Below are positions 1 through 7,664 of a DNA stretch of 64,000 nucleotides, piece after piece. The DNA comes from Bacteroidota bacterium. GTDB taxonomy: Bacteria; Bacteroidota; Bacteroidia; Cytophagales; Cyclobacteriaceae. Below the pieces are notes generated by a model, which was given only the letters and a program-made list of their open reading frames with translations, was not told the origin of the DNA and did no database searches. How positions within the stretch are numbered: the stretch's first letter is position 1; the number at the start of each line of letters is the position of its first letter. Location of the stretch: contig JAFDYT010000013.1 of the NCBI GenBank assembly GCA_018266055.1, forward strand, positions 31,159-95,158, given 5' to 3'. The position numbers and the translations under genes were made by a program.

Positions 1-1
1 C

Positions 2-193
2 AACGACGTATATGAAAGTGGCAGTTATCGCTATATCATGATGAAGGGCGGAAGTTATTTTAAGCCGGGTTCGAGTTGGTGGTATGTGCAAGGTGGACCA
101 CGCGAATTGCATTACAAACAATACCTGTTGAGGGTGTCGCCGGGATTTGAGCGAAACGCCACCGTTGGATTTAGGTGCGTAAAAGACGAATAA
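2..193 (+). CDS. Formylglycine-generating enzyme (SUMF1/EgtB/PvdO) domain protein, C-terminal fragment
   Basis: Only the last 63 codons are inside the window; the gene continues to the left. The fragment reads in one frame up to a TAA and ends with the pattern SPGFERNATVGFRCVKD. A closing GFRC preceded by a GG-S-Y/W segment is the usual end of formylglycine-generating-enzyme-like domains. In Bacteroidota such domains occur in lipoproteins, including some gliding-motility or type IX secretion proteins, as well as in sulfatase-activating enzymes. The visible part does not show which subtype this is. The family call comes from the terminal motif and the function is open. Confidence 0.6.
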   Translation, partial: NDVYESGSYRYIMMKGGSYFKPGSSWWYVQGGPRELHYKQYLLRVSPGFERNATVGFRCVKDE

Positions 194-217
194 TCCTTAA
201 AAAAGCGGAATCCATAG

Positions 218-248
218 TTTGGATAACCGCAAAGCACGCTTATATTTG
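218..248 (+). promoter_or_regulatory. Bacteroidota-type promoter for tRNA-Asp
   Basis: A TTTG at 218-221 is followed after 19 bp by TATATTTG at 241-248, an exact match to the TAnnTTTG -7 element and TTTG -33 element used by the primary sigma factor of Bacteroidota. The tRNA starts 15 bp after the -7 element. This is the clearest phylum-specific signal in the window. Confidence 0.8.
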
Positions 249-263
249 CACCCTGTTTTTAAA

Positions 264-337
264 GGTCCGGTAGTTCAGCTGGTTAGAATGCCTGCCTGTC
301 ACGCAGGAGGTCGCGGGTTCGAGTCCCGTCCGGACCG
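264..337 (+). tRNA. tRNA-Asp (anticodon GTC)
   Basis: A 74-nt cloverleaf can be folded by eye. The acceptor stem GGTCCGG (264-270) pairs with CCGGACC (330-336). The anticodon stem CCTGC/GCAGG encloses loop CTGTCAC with anticodon GTC, and the T arm contains GGTTCGAGTCC. The discriminator is G, as expected for tRNA-Asp. The CCA end is not encoded. A promoter lies upstream and a strong terminator immediately downstream, so it is probably a single-gene transcript. Confidence 0.95.
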
Positions 338-345
338 CAAAAAAA

Positions 346-378
346 GCCTCAAATACAAGTTATTTGAGGCTTTTTTGT
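346..378 (+). terminator. Rho-independent terminator after tRNA-Asp
   Basis: A perfect 10-bp stem (GCCTCAAATA at 346-355 with TATTTGAGGC at 361-370) has a 5-nt loop and is followed by a run of T. The A-run before it makes it usable from both sides, so it may also end the minus-strand gene at 411-740. Confidence 0.9.
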
Positions 379-410
379 TTTAAGTGATGTAGGATGATTA
401 TTATTGATCT

Positions 411-740
411 TCATTCATTTACTTCAGGAGGCTTACCCATGATCTTGAAGATTTGATGGAGATTCTTCCCCTGATATGTCAGAGCGTTGAGGTCTACATC
501 GCAAAAGCAATTATTTCGGTGCAGGTTTTTGATATTCACCGGCCGAAGGTTCTCTAGCGTATTTTCGCCTTGAGAATCCTCCGGGCAATGAACGTACGCT
601 ATAGTCCACCCATAGGGTGATTTTTCGTTTTTATAGGCGGCCCAAAGTATAATATCCCCATAGGCATCGAAGCTAAGCTCTTTGACTGAGTTCGTTTTTA
701 AAAGATCAGACCAGACTCTGTTTTTAATAAACTCCTCCAT
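411..740 (-). CDS. Hypothetical protein, 109 aa
   Basis: The protein is not recognised. It is soluble, with no signal peptide or membrane segment, and slightly acidic. It has a central YGDIILWAAY stretch and a CFCDVD cysteine pair near the C-terminus. The ATG at 738-740 is used. The gene lies between the tRNA-Asp terminator and the sensor kinase, with 156 nt of unassigned sequence upstream. Length and normal amino-acid composition make it a plausible gene, but nothing about its function can be read. Confidence 0.5.
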   Translation of the reverse strand: MEEFIKNRVWSDLLKTNSVKELSFDAYGDIILWAAYKNEKSPYGWTIAYVHCPEDSQGENTLENLRPVNIKNLHRNNCFCDVDLNALTYQGKNLHQIFKIMGKPPEVNE

Positions 741-896
741 CGCTTCATTGGGGATTGGTGCAATGAAGGTAGCCTTTCCGGATTTTTCAGACTATGACTA
801 AGATCATACTTAACTCAAAGTCATCGCATCCAGTTTCAATTGACCATACGTTATTATGGAACGTGAAATTTCTATTGGAAAATGGTAAGGCTACGG

Positions 897-3800
897 TCAG
901 ATTTGCAATGGTGATCCGATCGGAAGAGAAATAGTAAACTCTGTTCCTTTCCCCAATTCACTTTTCACAAGGATATTCCCTGCATGTTTTTCAATGATGG
1001 AGTAGCTTATCCACAAACCAAGTCCAGTGCCAGCACCCACTTCTTTAGTAGTGAAAAAAGGATCAAAAATTCGGGCCAGCACACTTTGTTCAATTCCATC
1101 CGCGTTGTCACTTACTTTAATAATTATTTCATTGGCGGTCTCTTCTGTGGTTATGGTAATAACCCTTTCTCTCAAAACCTTATCCAACGCATAAATCGCG
1201 TTGTCCAACAGGTTAATCAACACCTGGGCAATGAGAGAGGCATTGGCTTTCGCGCCGTACCGATGGTTGATATTTTGCACCAGCGTGACATTTGCTTTTT
1301 GCACCTTGTTTCGTACCAATGTAATCGCATCCTGAATACATTCTCTGACATCCACAGTTCCTCTTTCGTCAATGGACTCAATGGGGCTGGAGAACGTACG
1401 AAGGCTTTTCACAATATTGGACGTACGCACCACCCCATTATTAATACTCTTTATCAGTTCACTGATTTCCTTTTTCCTTTCCTGTATCTCTTCTGGTGCC
1501 AGCATATCCCGACCATCGAAAACCTCGCGTTGGATTTCTTCCAGCGCCTGTACACCTCCCGATATAAAATTGATAGGATTATTGATTTCGTGCGCAATGC
1601 CAGCCGTGAGCTGCCCTAGCGAAGCCATCTTTTCATTTTCCACCAATTGCTTTTGCATTCGTTTCAGGTATTCGTTGGTGGCGCCAAGTTCTTCGTTACC
1701 CTGCCTTAATTCTTCCTGACTGGCTTCAAGTTCTTTGTTCGCATCCAAAAGCTGCTGGTGGCTAGTGTGCAAATCATTGTTCACCCGAACAAGTTCGTTG
1801 GTGCGAATCGCCACAAGTTGCTCTAATTCTCTTTGTCTGGTGCGAAGTGAGCGCGTTCGCCAACGCCACGCAGCGGTGATGAGTAATACAAACCCCAAAA
1901 AATAAGCAATGTATATCCACCATGTCCTGTACCAGGGCGGTTTAATCGTAAAAGTAACCTCCGAAACAGTGCTCTCCTTACCATAAACATTTCTGGCTTT
2001 CACCTTAAATGTATAAGTCCCCTCCAACAAATCATTATATTCTTTTACTCTAGACTTTCCCCATTCAGACCAATGTTTATCACGCCCGATGAGCCAGTGC
2101 GAATAGAGCATTTCTTCTTCCTTGTCAAAAAATGGGGCCGCATACGAAATGCTTAATTTATCAAAGTTGAAAGGCAGTCTTATTTTCAAATCGCCGATCT
2201 TGTAACCCTCCAATCCACCCGCCATAAGCACACTATCTTCACCCATCACTACTGACCGGATCAGGCATTGAAATTCCTGATCATAGTTTTTCCTGTCCTT
2301 CGTTTTGTCATAACGGATAACACCATCATTACCTGCCACCCACAAATTTCCTTGACCATCCACTGAAAGCCCGACAATGACTCCGATATTCTCAAATCGC
2401 TGATACGGATTTGTAATATAAACCGTGTCACCCAGTTTGTCTTTTGATACACTGACCAGCTTATTGTCCGATACTAAATGAATCATATCATTTAATGTAT
2501 CGGTTTGCAAAACAGTTGCGTGAAGCAAGAGATTCTTCAATTTTCTTGCTGCACGCCATACGGCAAACATATTAGTTAGTTTATCGAACGTAAAAATATT
2601 TTTTACCCCCACAAACAAAGGCTGACCGTCGAGTACAAAAGTAGAACCGATAGGCTCCTGAATTTCTTTACCCAAAGTAAAAAAACGAATGGGGCTCTTT
2701 TTTGAATTTTCGTTTAGCGTTGGTGTTACGCGGGCTACTGAATCTTTCTTTTCAGAGATAAGCCACAACGCGCCCTCCCCATCTTCAACAAAAGATTTGT
2801 AATGTGAAATCCGGGTAAGTTCAATATATCTCCACGAATTATTTATGTGCGACATATAACCTAATCGCTCTCCTTCAATAACGTAAAGCCGGTTGGAAAA
2901 AATCTTTGATTGAATTGCGTCGCTCCAATCTCGTGATTTATAGATCACTTTCAGTTTACCATCTCTGTACTCGACTACATCCTGACCACTCAGGATACCT
3001 AAAATTCTACTCCTACTCTCTTTGTTTTGATACTCAAGCCATTTGGTTACAAAATAACTACCCGGTGAAAAGTAACTTATCACCCGGTCGTCATCTTCAA
3101 TAGAATAGAGGTTCAGCCCGGTACCGATGAGTGTCTTTCCTGCAATCTGACTAATATGAAGTACGTTCCCTTTCATACCGACATACTCATTCCATACTTT
3201 AATGTCGTGGCCAGCTTCGGTCTTCACCAAAGGCGCTTTATTAAATTCGAAAGTAAACCATATGTTCCCAGACTTATCCGCTAAGCCGCTGGGAATAGCA
3301 GTTCCAGGCAGACGCCGCTGTTCATTGTAAATGTTTATGACTGTTCCGGAAGTATCGAATAAAATCGCGCCCTTATTTATAGTGGTCAATACTTTCTCGC
3401 GGTCGTTGACGGCAAATGCACTATATAAAAAACTACCTTCCAGATAATTACTACTCAACTTGAAAGGGATCGGAGGCGCATCCTTACCAAAGTATTTCAT
3501 TAGTGTTGAGCCAAAAACCACCAGACGCTGTTTCTTATTCAGGTCGAGATTTGCATTCATTTTTCCTTCATGAATGAGCTTGAACTGGTCACCATAAGGC
3601 GCTTGTATTATTTTGCCATCGTGCAGATAATACAGGCCATGAGAAATCATGGAAACAAAAGTGGTGTCGTGTTGAAAAAAACCATTCGAAAAAAGTCTTC
3701 CTGGTTCCGTATAATAAACAAAGCCGGTATTTTTCTTCCGATCATACTCCAGCACCGCACGGTACGAAATAGCACTTACTTTTTTGGGGGAGATGATAAG

Positions 3801-4169
3801 GTTGACTTCCTCAAACTTATAAACCGACTCATCAAAACGAAAGAGGCTTTTGAAATGAACTACTCCGTGGGCATCGTAAATTAATTGGCCAAATTCATCT
3901 TTACAGGAAACATAAATAACTCCAGTAGAATCGGTAATGATGCCGTACGCAGGCGGAGTATCTAACTGACGAAAGTTTACGCCATCGTACTCTACTACTC
4001 CGAGGTCGGTAGCCAGATAAAGAATACCACGCTTATCCTGAATAATTCCCCATACCGATCTACCCAGTTCGCCATGTTGATTTTCATACGTGCGGCTAAT
4101 TGGAAGTGCATGCTGAGCGAGAGTACACCAAGGAAGAAGGAGGGCAACGACAAAGAAGAAATACCGCAT
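897..4169 (-). CDS. Two-component sensor histidine kinase with periplasmic beta-propeller and Y_Y_Y domain
   Basis: The 1090-residue protein has a signal peptide (cleavage near LAQ, residue 19) and a long periplasmic part with propeller repeats such as IIQDKRGILYLATDLG and DKSGNIWFTF. A Y_Y_Y domain follows (about 680-740), then one membrane helix (about 748-766) and a coiled coil of about 80 residues. The kinase core has H-box His860 in GIAHEINNPINF, an N box (DNAIYAL), a G1 box DNADGI, an F box DPFFTTKE and a G2 box GTGLGL. The architecture matches the hybrid sensors of Bacteroidota that detect glycans or other ligands. The receiver and AraC output domains found in many relatives are absent, so a separate response regulator must be the partner; none is adjacent. 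The G1 box has Ala where DNGxGI is usual. The start encodes the signal peptide directly. Confidence 0.9.
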   Translation of the reverse strand: MRYFFFVVALLLPWCTLAQHALPISRTYENQHGELGRSVWGIIQDKRGILYLATDLGVVEYDGVNFRQLDTPPAYGIITDSTGVIYVSCKDEFGQLIYDAHGVVHFKSLFRFDESVYKFEEVNLIISPKKVSAISYRAVLEYDRKKNTGFVYYTEPGRLFSNGFFQHDTTFVSMISHGLYYLHDGKIIQAPYGDQFKLIHEGKMNANLDLNKKQRLVVFGSTLMKYFGKDAPPIPFKLSSNYLEGSFLYSAFAVNDREKVLTTINKGAILFDTSGTVINIYNEQRRLPGTAIPSGLADKSGNIWFTFEFNKAPLVKTEAGHDIKVWNEYVGMKGNVLHISQIAGKTLIGTGLNLYSIEDDDRVISYFSPGSYFVTKWLEYQNKESRSRILGILSGQDVVEYRDGKLKVIYKSRDWSDAIQSKIFSNRLYVIEGERLGYMSHINNSWRYIELTRISHYKSFVEDGEGALWLISEKKDSVARVTPTLNENSKKSPIRFFTLGKEIQEPIGSTFVLDGQPLFVGVKNIFTFDKLTNMFAVWRAARKLKNLLLHATVLQTDTLNDMIHLVSDNKLVSVSKDKLGDTVYITNPYQRFENIGVIVGLSVDGQGNLWVAGNDGVIRYDKTKDRKNYDQEFQCLIRSVVMGEDSVLMAGGLEGYKIGDLKIRLPFNFDKLSISYAAPFFDKEEEMLYSHWLIGRDKHWSEWGKSRVKEYNDLLEGTYTFKVKARNVYGKESTVSEVTFTIKPPWYRTWWIYIAYFLGFVLLITAAWRWRTRSLRTRQRELEQLVAIRTNELVRVNNDLHTSHQQLLDANKELEASQEELRQGNEELGATNEYLKRMQKQLVENEKMASLGQLTAGIAHEINNPINFISGGVQALEEIQREVFDGRDMLAPEEIQERKKEISELIKSINNGVVRTSNIVKSLRTFSSPIESIDERGTVDVRECIQDAITLVRNKVQKANVTLVQNINHRYGAKANASLIAQVLINLLDNAIYALDKVLRERVITITTEETANEIIIKVSDNADGIEQSVLARIFDPFFTTKEVGAGTGLGLWISYSIIEKHAGNILVKSELGKGTEFTISLPIGSPLQI

Positions 4170-4261
4170 GAAGTTCGTTATCCCTTAAAGTTATTGAAAT
4201 AAAAGTAACAAGTAAATCAGAAAATTGCGGTAGAAAGGCAATCTTAAATATTCATAAATCT

Positions 4262-4942
4262 TTAGATACCAAGCCGGAAGTCTTTAATACTTGCCTGCGT
4301 CAGCGAAAGATCTTCAAACACTGCAGTATTGCCTTTTCCCATTGGCGATTGCGCGCTTACGCCCATCCACACTTCGGCAGGATAATCGTTGTGAAACACA
4401 CGTACCAGTTGCCAGACCTCTTTATCTACCGAATAGTAAAAGCCTATGCTTTTGGTATCCGATGAAATCTTGAGGTACACGCTGGTGCTGTCCAGGGCAT
4501 CGTGATTATTATCGTCAGAGGTGCCCGTAGTACGCACCGTGACGATGCGCGTGCGCTTATGCTCGTCGCGCTCAAACGCAAATTTAAACCACCATTTTTT
4601 ATGGATATAAATATAGAGTGCGCCGGCGTCGTACGTTTCTGAAAACGCGGGCGTAACCTTAGTCACGAATGTGAAGGGTTTAGCATTGTCAATTTTGGTA
4701 AGCAGCACCGGTGCATTGCCATACTGTTGCGAGCCATCGGGTTCATTAAAGTAATCGGTTTTCGCGCTGCTCGTGATAAGCAGTTTGTTATCCGTCACCG
4801 TAGCCTGAGCACTGGCACCGTTGAACGATTTTGTAAATGCCAGGTTGTTTATTTTTAGGGAACATTCTTCGCTGGTTTCCGTCGGCGTGTTTTTGCAGGC
4901 GACGGCAAACAGTGCTAGAAACAAGAACATGGATGCTTTCAT
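4262..4942 (-). CDS. DUF1349-family lipoprotein (concanavalin-like fold)
   Basis: The sequence after about residue 25 resembles the DUF1349 family, a lectin/glucanase-like beta sandwich. Characteristic segments include KVTPAFSETYDAGALYIY, WWFKFAFE and the C-terminal VWMGVSAQSPMG. I start it at the ATG at 4940-4942, because the protein then begins MKASMFLFLALFAVAC with a clear lipobox whose Cys is residue 16. The reading frame is open nine codons further, but those encode no signal sequence. It should be a lipoprotein on the outer or inner membrane. Substrate and role are unknown; a carbohydrate-binding role is only suggested by the fold. Confidence 0.75.
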   Translation of the reverse strand: MKASMFLFLALFAVACKNTPTETSEECSLKINNLAFTKSFNGASAQATVTDNKLLITSSAKTDYFNEPDGSQQYGNAPVLLTKIDNAKPFTFVTKVTPAFSETYDAGALYIYIHKKWWFKFAFERDEHKRTRIVTVRTTGTSDDNNHDALDSTSVYLKISSDTKSIGFYYSVDKEVWQLVRVFHNDYPAEVWMGVSAQSPMGKGNTAVFEDLSLTQASIKDFRLGI

Positions 4943-5033
4943 AACGTTGATTTTTTTCGACCCCCACACTCCTCTATTCCATTACTAAAACAATTTACTT
5001 CATTTATTATTAACCATCCAGTATTATCCGATA

Positions 5034-5068
5034 ACAAAACAAAAACCCCCGACCTCACGGCCAGGGGT
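5034..5068 (-). terminator. Rho-independent terminator, minus strand
   Basis: On the minus strand a 10-bp stem with two G-U pairs (ACCCCTGGCC / GGTCGGGGGT) and a 4-nt loop is followed by TTTTTGTTTT. It lies 26 nt after the stop codon of the 5094-5465 gene and separates it from the DUF1349 gene. Confidence 0.8.
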
Positions 5069-5093
5069 AAACCAAACGAGATACGCTGTAAAA

Positions 5094-5465
5094 CTATTTC
5101 GTTTTTGCTGCGGCCGGTTTCAGGCGGCGCGTTTTGTACTCCGATACTTTTTTCAATCCCACGGCCTGCACTTCGTTGCTGTCTTTGCCAAACTGTGCCA
5201 CCACCTGATCCTTGCTGTTGAGGATTGCATTGTGAAATGCCCACTCGGCTTCCGTTGCATTGTCAAGCGCTGAATTGTACTGCGCTTCGGCCTGGGTTGC
5301 TTTTGTTCGCAACGCCACCATGTTGTCGTGCAGGGCCTGAATGCGCGCTACCGAAAGCTCGCTCTTTTGGGGACTGTAGTTACCGATTGCCTTTAGCGCA
5401 TCGAAGGTTTCTTTGTCTGAGTTCAATCGCTTTAAAGGCAGACTACGACTTTGATTTTTTGCCAT
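5094..5465 (-). CDS. Hypothetical small alpha-helical protein, 123 aa
   Basis: The family is not recognised by name. The protein begins MAKNQSRSLPLKRLN and is followed by long charged helices (ALHDNMVALRTKATQAEAQYNSALDNATEAEWAFHN region, about residues 45-80). It ends in a basic tail (TRRLKPAAAKTK). There is no signal peptide, membrane segment or cysteine. The composition suggests a small helical, perhaps nucleic-acid-associated or structural, protein. It has its own terminator, and its upstream region is the tandem-repeat stretch. Confidence 0.65.
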   Translation of the reverse strand: MAKNQSRSLPLKRLNSDKETFDALKAIGNYSPQKSELSVARIQALHDNMVALRTKATQAEAQYNSALDNATEAEWAFHNAILNSKDQVVAQFGKDSNEVQAVGLKKVSEYKTRRLKPAAAKTK

Positions 5466-6150
5466 ACTGTTTTTTTTGTTTTTAGTTTACATATAGGTTT
5501 AAGTACATTATTGCAATGGCCTTGCGGCCGTTTTGCCATTCTGATGCCGCGACTTTTATTTTCGCTGGCTTTTTTTGATCGTCCCCTTCCTCCATTGACT
5601 CCGACCGTCTCCTAAATGCGCGCATCACTTTGTTTTCGTTCTGTCGGTCTTTTGCTACCTTCTGATCACTTTTGTTTTCGTTCTGACGATCTTCTGCTAC
5701 GTGCTGATCAGCTTTGTTTTCGTTCTGGCAACCTGTGTTACGTTCTGATCAACATTGTTTACGTTCTGACAGCTTGTGTTACGTTCTAAACACTTTTGTT
5801 TTCGTTCTGACAGCTTATGTCACGATCTATTTACTTCCGTTTTGATCTAAACCGCTCCTGCATGGGCCTTGCGGACCAGCGCTCGGTGCAGGTCACCGCG
5901 GATTAGATCAATACTTCCCTCGTTCCATCCGGATAAATCCGTTCTATGCATAAACTATAGGCAAGTGTCGTGCCAGCGGAAAAACAGCGAAATTTTCAAA
6001 ATTTGGCCTATGCCAAGGTTGGTTTCGTTTCTAATCAACAATAGACCCTGTTGATTTTCGTTTTATTTCGTCAAAAGAGATCTTTATAACAGTATATCTT
6101 GTAGCTACTTTAGTAATTTGTCCTTAGGTAACGAATACTCCCTTACAGTA
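5466..6150. other. 685-nt gene-free region
   Basis: This is the divergent gap between the 123-aa protein and lspA. The central part (about 5632-5850) is filled by the degenerate 21-bp tandem repeats listed separately. The rest (5855-6120) shows no ORF that I believe, no hairpin with a T-run and no clear promoter for lspA. A 61-codon reading frame at 5869-6054 starts on TTG and looks like chance. Confidence 0.6.
5632..5850. repeat. Degenerate 21-bp tandem repeat, about 11 units
   Basis: On the plus strand the unit is roughly CTTTTGTTTTCGTTCTGACAG. Units of 20-23 bp follow one another from about 5632 to 5850, with the core CGTTCTGAC or CGTTCTGATC recurring (5637, 5680, 5720, 5751, 5762, 5781 and 5803). 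Alternate units tend to read TTTTCGTTCTGAC and GTTACGTTCTGATC, hinting at a 42-bp higher-order unit. All frames are broken by stops, so it does not encode a repeat protein in its present form. Confidence 0.75.
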
Positions 6151-6663
6151 ATGAAACCTCGACGAATAGCACGACTGATCCTCATTCTGATCCTCCTCTC
6201 CACCAACATTGGTTGCGATCAGGCATCAAAACAATTGGTGCGGCAGCACATGTGGTACTATGAGGAAATAGGCTTCCTTTCCAACCACCTCATCCTTACC
6301 AAAGTAGAAAACACGGGTGCCTTCCTCAGCGTAGGCAATTCACTACCCGCGCAAGTGCGCTTCTGGTTGTTGTCGCTGCTGCCGCTTTTGGTACTTGCCG
6401 GAGGATTGGTTTACCTGATCCGTAAAGAAAGTTTGTCGCCGCTCGCGGTCACAGGCATTTCATTTCTGATCGGTGGTGGTATCGGCAATTTGTACGACCG
6501 CCTGGTGTATGGTTCAGTCACCGATTTTTTGCACATCGATATTGGCATTGCACAAACCGGAATTTTCAATCTGGCCGATGTTTCCATCACCTCGGGAGTC
6601 ATTATGATTCTGTTTTCTTCCTGGCAAAATCGCCGTCGCCTTCCATCGGCCCCCACGCCCTGA
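6151..6663 (+). CDS. lspA: Lipoprotein signal peptidase (signal peptidase II)
   Basis: This aspartic protease of the inner membrane cleaves the signal peptide of prolipoproteins just before the lipid-modified Cys. Visible are four hydrophobic helices, the motif VENTGAFLSVG, and both catalytic aspartate motifs (GIGNLYDRLVYGSVTDF and FNLADVSI). At 170 residues it has normal length. The ATG at 6151 is chosen over the TTG 33 nt upstream because it gives a basic N-terminus (MKPRR) ahead of helix 1. Several predicted lipoproteins in this window would be substrates. Confidence 0.93.
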   Translation: MKPRRIARLILILILLSTNIGCDQASKQLVRQHMWYYEEIGFLSNHLILTKVENTGAFLSVGNSLPAQVRFWLLSLLPLLVLAGGLVYLIRKESLSPLAVTGISFLIGGGIGNLYDRLVYGSVTDFLHIDIGIAQTGIFNLADVSITSGVIMILFSSWQNRRRLPSAPTP

Positions 6664-6716
6664 ACCACATAATTTAGGTTTTTAGCACTTGCTTTTTTTC
6701 CTATCTTCCATCGAAC

Positions 6717-7664
6717 ATGAAACCTTATTTTTCCTTTGAGGAAAACACGGCTGACGTATCTCGCCGTGAATTTCTGCGCACCTCCGCGCTGTTGGTTGCC
6801 GCCGGACTAGCCGGGTCAGCATTTGCTTTCCGACGCAGCAAGCAACTTTCTTTTTCTACGTTGGGTTGCCCCGACTGGACGTTTGCGCGAATTGTTGACT
6901 TTGCCGTGAAAAATAATTTTCAAGGCATAGAACTTCGCGGAATACAACGCCAGCTGGACTTGACGAAGTGCCCGGAGTTTTCAGTCACGAACAAAGCGGC
7001 TACGCTTCAATTGATGAAGGATCATCAACTGAAATTCTCCGACCTCGGCTCCTCCTGCACGCTGCACTTTCCCGACTCCGCCGAGCGCACCAAGAACCTC
7101 GACGAAGGAAAACGATTCATCGACCTTGCCCACGAAATTGGTTGCCCCAACGTGCGGGTGTTTCCCAACAATTTTTTGAAAGAGCGTAGCAAAAATGAAA
7201 CGATGGATCTGATCGCCAAAGGATTGGTTGATCTCGGCAATCATGCGAAGGGAAGCCACGTGAACGTACTGGTTGAATCGCATGGAGATCTTATCCATGC
7301 CGACGACCTGCTGCGTGTAATGGAAGCGGCCACGCACAAGCATGTAGGCATGATCTGGGATGTCACCAACATGTGGATTGAAACCCAGGAGCCAGTGCTG
7401 GAAGTGTACACCAAACTAAAAAAATACATTCGGCACACGCACATTAAAGACGCCATCAAAACCGACGGCAAAATAAATTACGTGCGGCTGGGCAAAGGAA
7501 AGGTACCCATCTTCGAGGCCATCGATTTACTGCGCCGCGGCGGCTACCAGGGCTACTACAGCTTTGAATGGGAGAAACTCTGGCATCCGGAAATTGAAGA
7601 GCCCGAACTGGCCATTGCTAATTACGCCGAAGTGATGCAGGCGCATTTTAAACTTCCCCGCTGA
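6717..7664 (+). CDS. Sugar phosphate isomerase/epimerase-like TIM-barrel protein with Tat signal
   Basis: The protein belongs to the AP-endonuclease-2-like TIM-barrel family (xylose isomerase superfamily) and has 315 residues. The N-terminus carries a twin-arginine motif (SRREFLRTS, about residues 16-24) followed by a hydrophobic stretch, so it should be exported folded to the periplasm. Barrel features include GIELRG, VESHGDLIHADDLL, GMIWDVTNMW, HTHIKDA and YYSFEWEKLWHPEIEEP, whose Glu, Asp and His residues are typical metal ligands. Its stop codon overlaps the start of the GMC oxidoreductase gene, so the two are translated together and probably act on the same sugar or polyol derivative. 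The exact substrate cannot be read. Confidence 0.85.
   Translation: MKPYFSFEENTADVSRREFLRTSALLVAAGLAGSAFAFRRSKQLSFSTLGCPDWTFARIVDFAVKNNFQGIELRGIQRQLDLTKCPEFSVTNKAATLQLMKDHQLKFSDLGSSCTLHFPDSAERTKNLDEGKRFIDLAHEIGCPNVRVFPNNFLKERSKNETMDLIAKGLVDLGNHAKGSHVNVLVESHGDLIHADDLLRVMEAATHKHVGMIWDVTNMWIETQEPVLEVYTKLKKYIRHTHIKDAIKTDGKINYVRLGKGKVPIFEAIDLLRRGGYQGYYSFEWEKLWHPEIEEPELAIANYAEVMQAHFKLPR

Noticed and set aside
794-934. Plus-strand frame of 46 aa before the sensor kinase end
   Set aside because: It overlaps the kinase 3' end by 38 nt and shows no recognisable feature; kept only as a possibility.
5632-5850. Tandem repeat considered as a CRISPR array
   Set aside because: Units follow each other directly without unique spacers and are degenerate; no cas gene is nearby.
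5869-6054. 61-codon frame near the 21-bp repeats
   Set aside because: It starts on TTG, has odd composition rich in Arg, Ser and Cys, and shows no supporting context.
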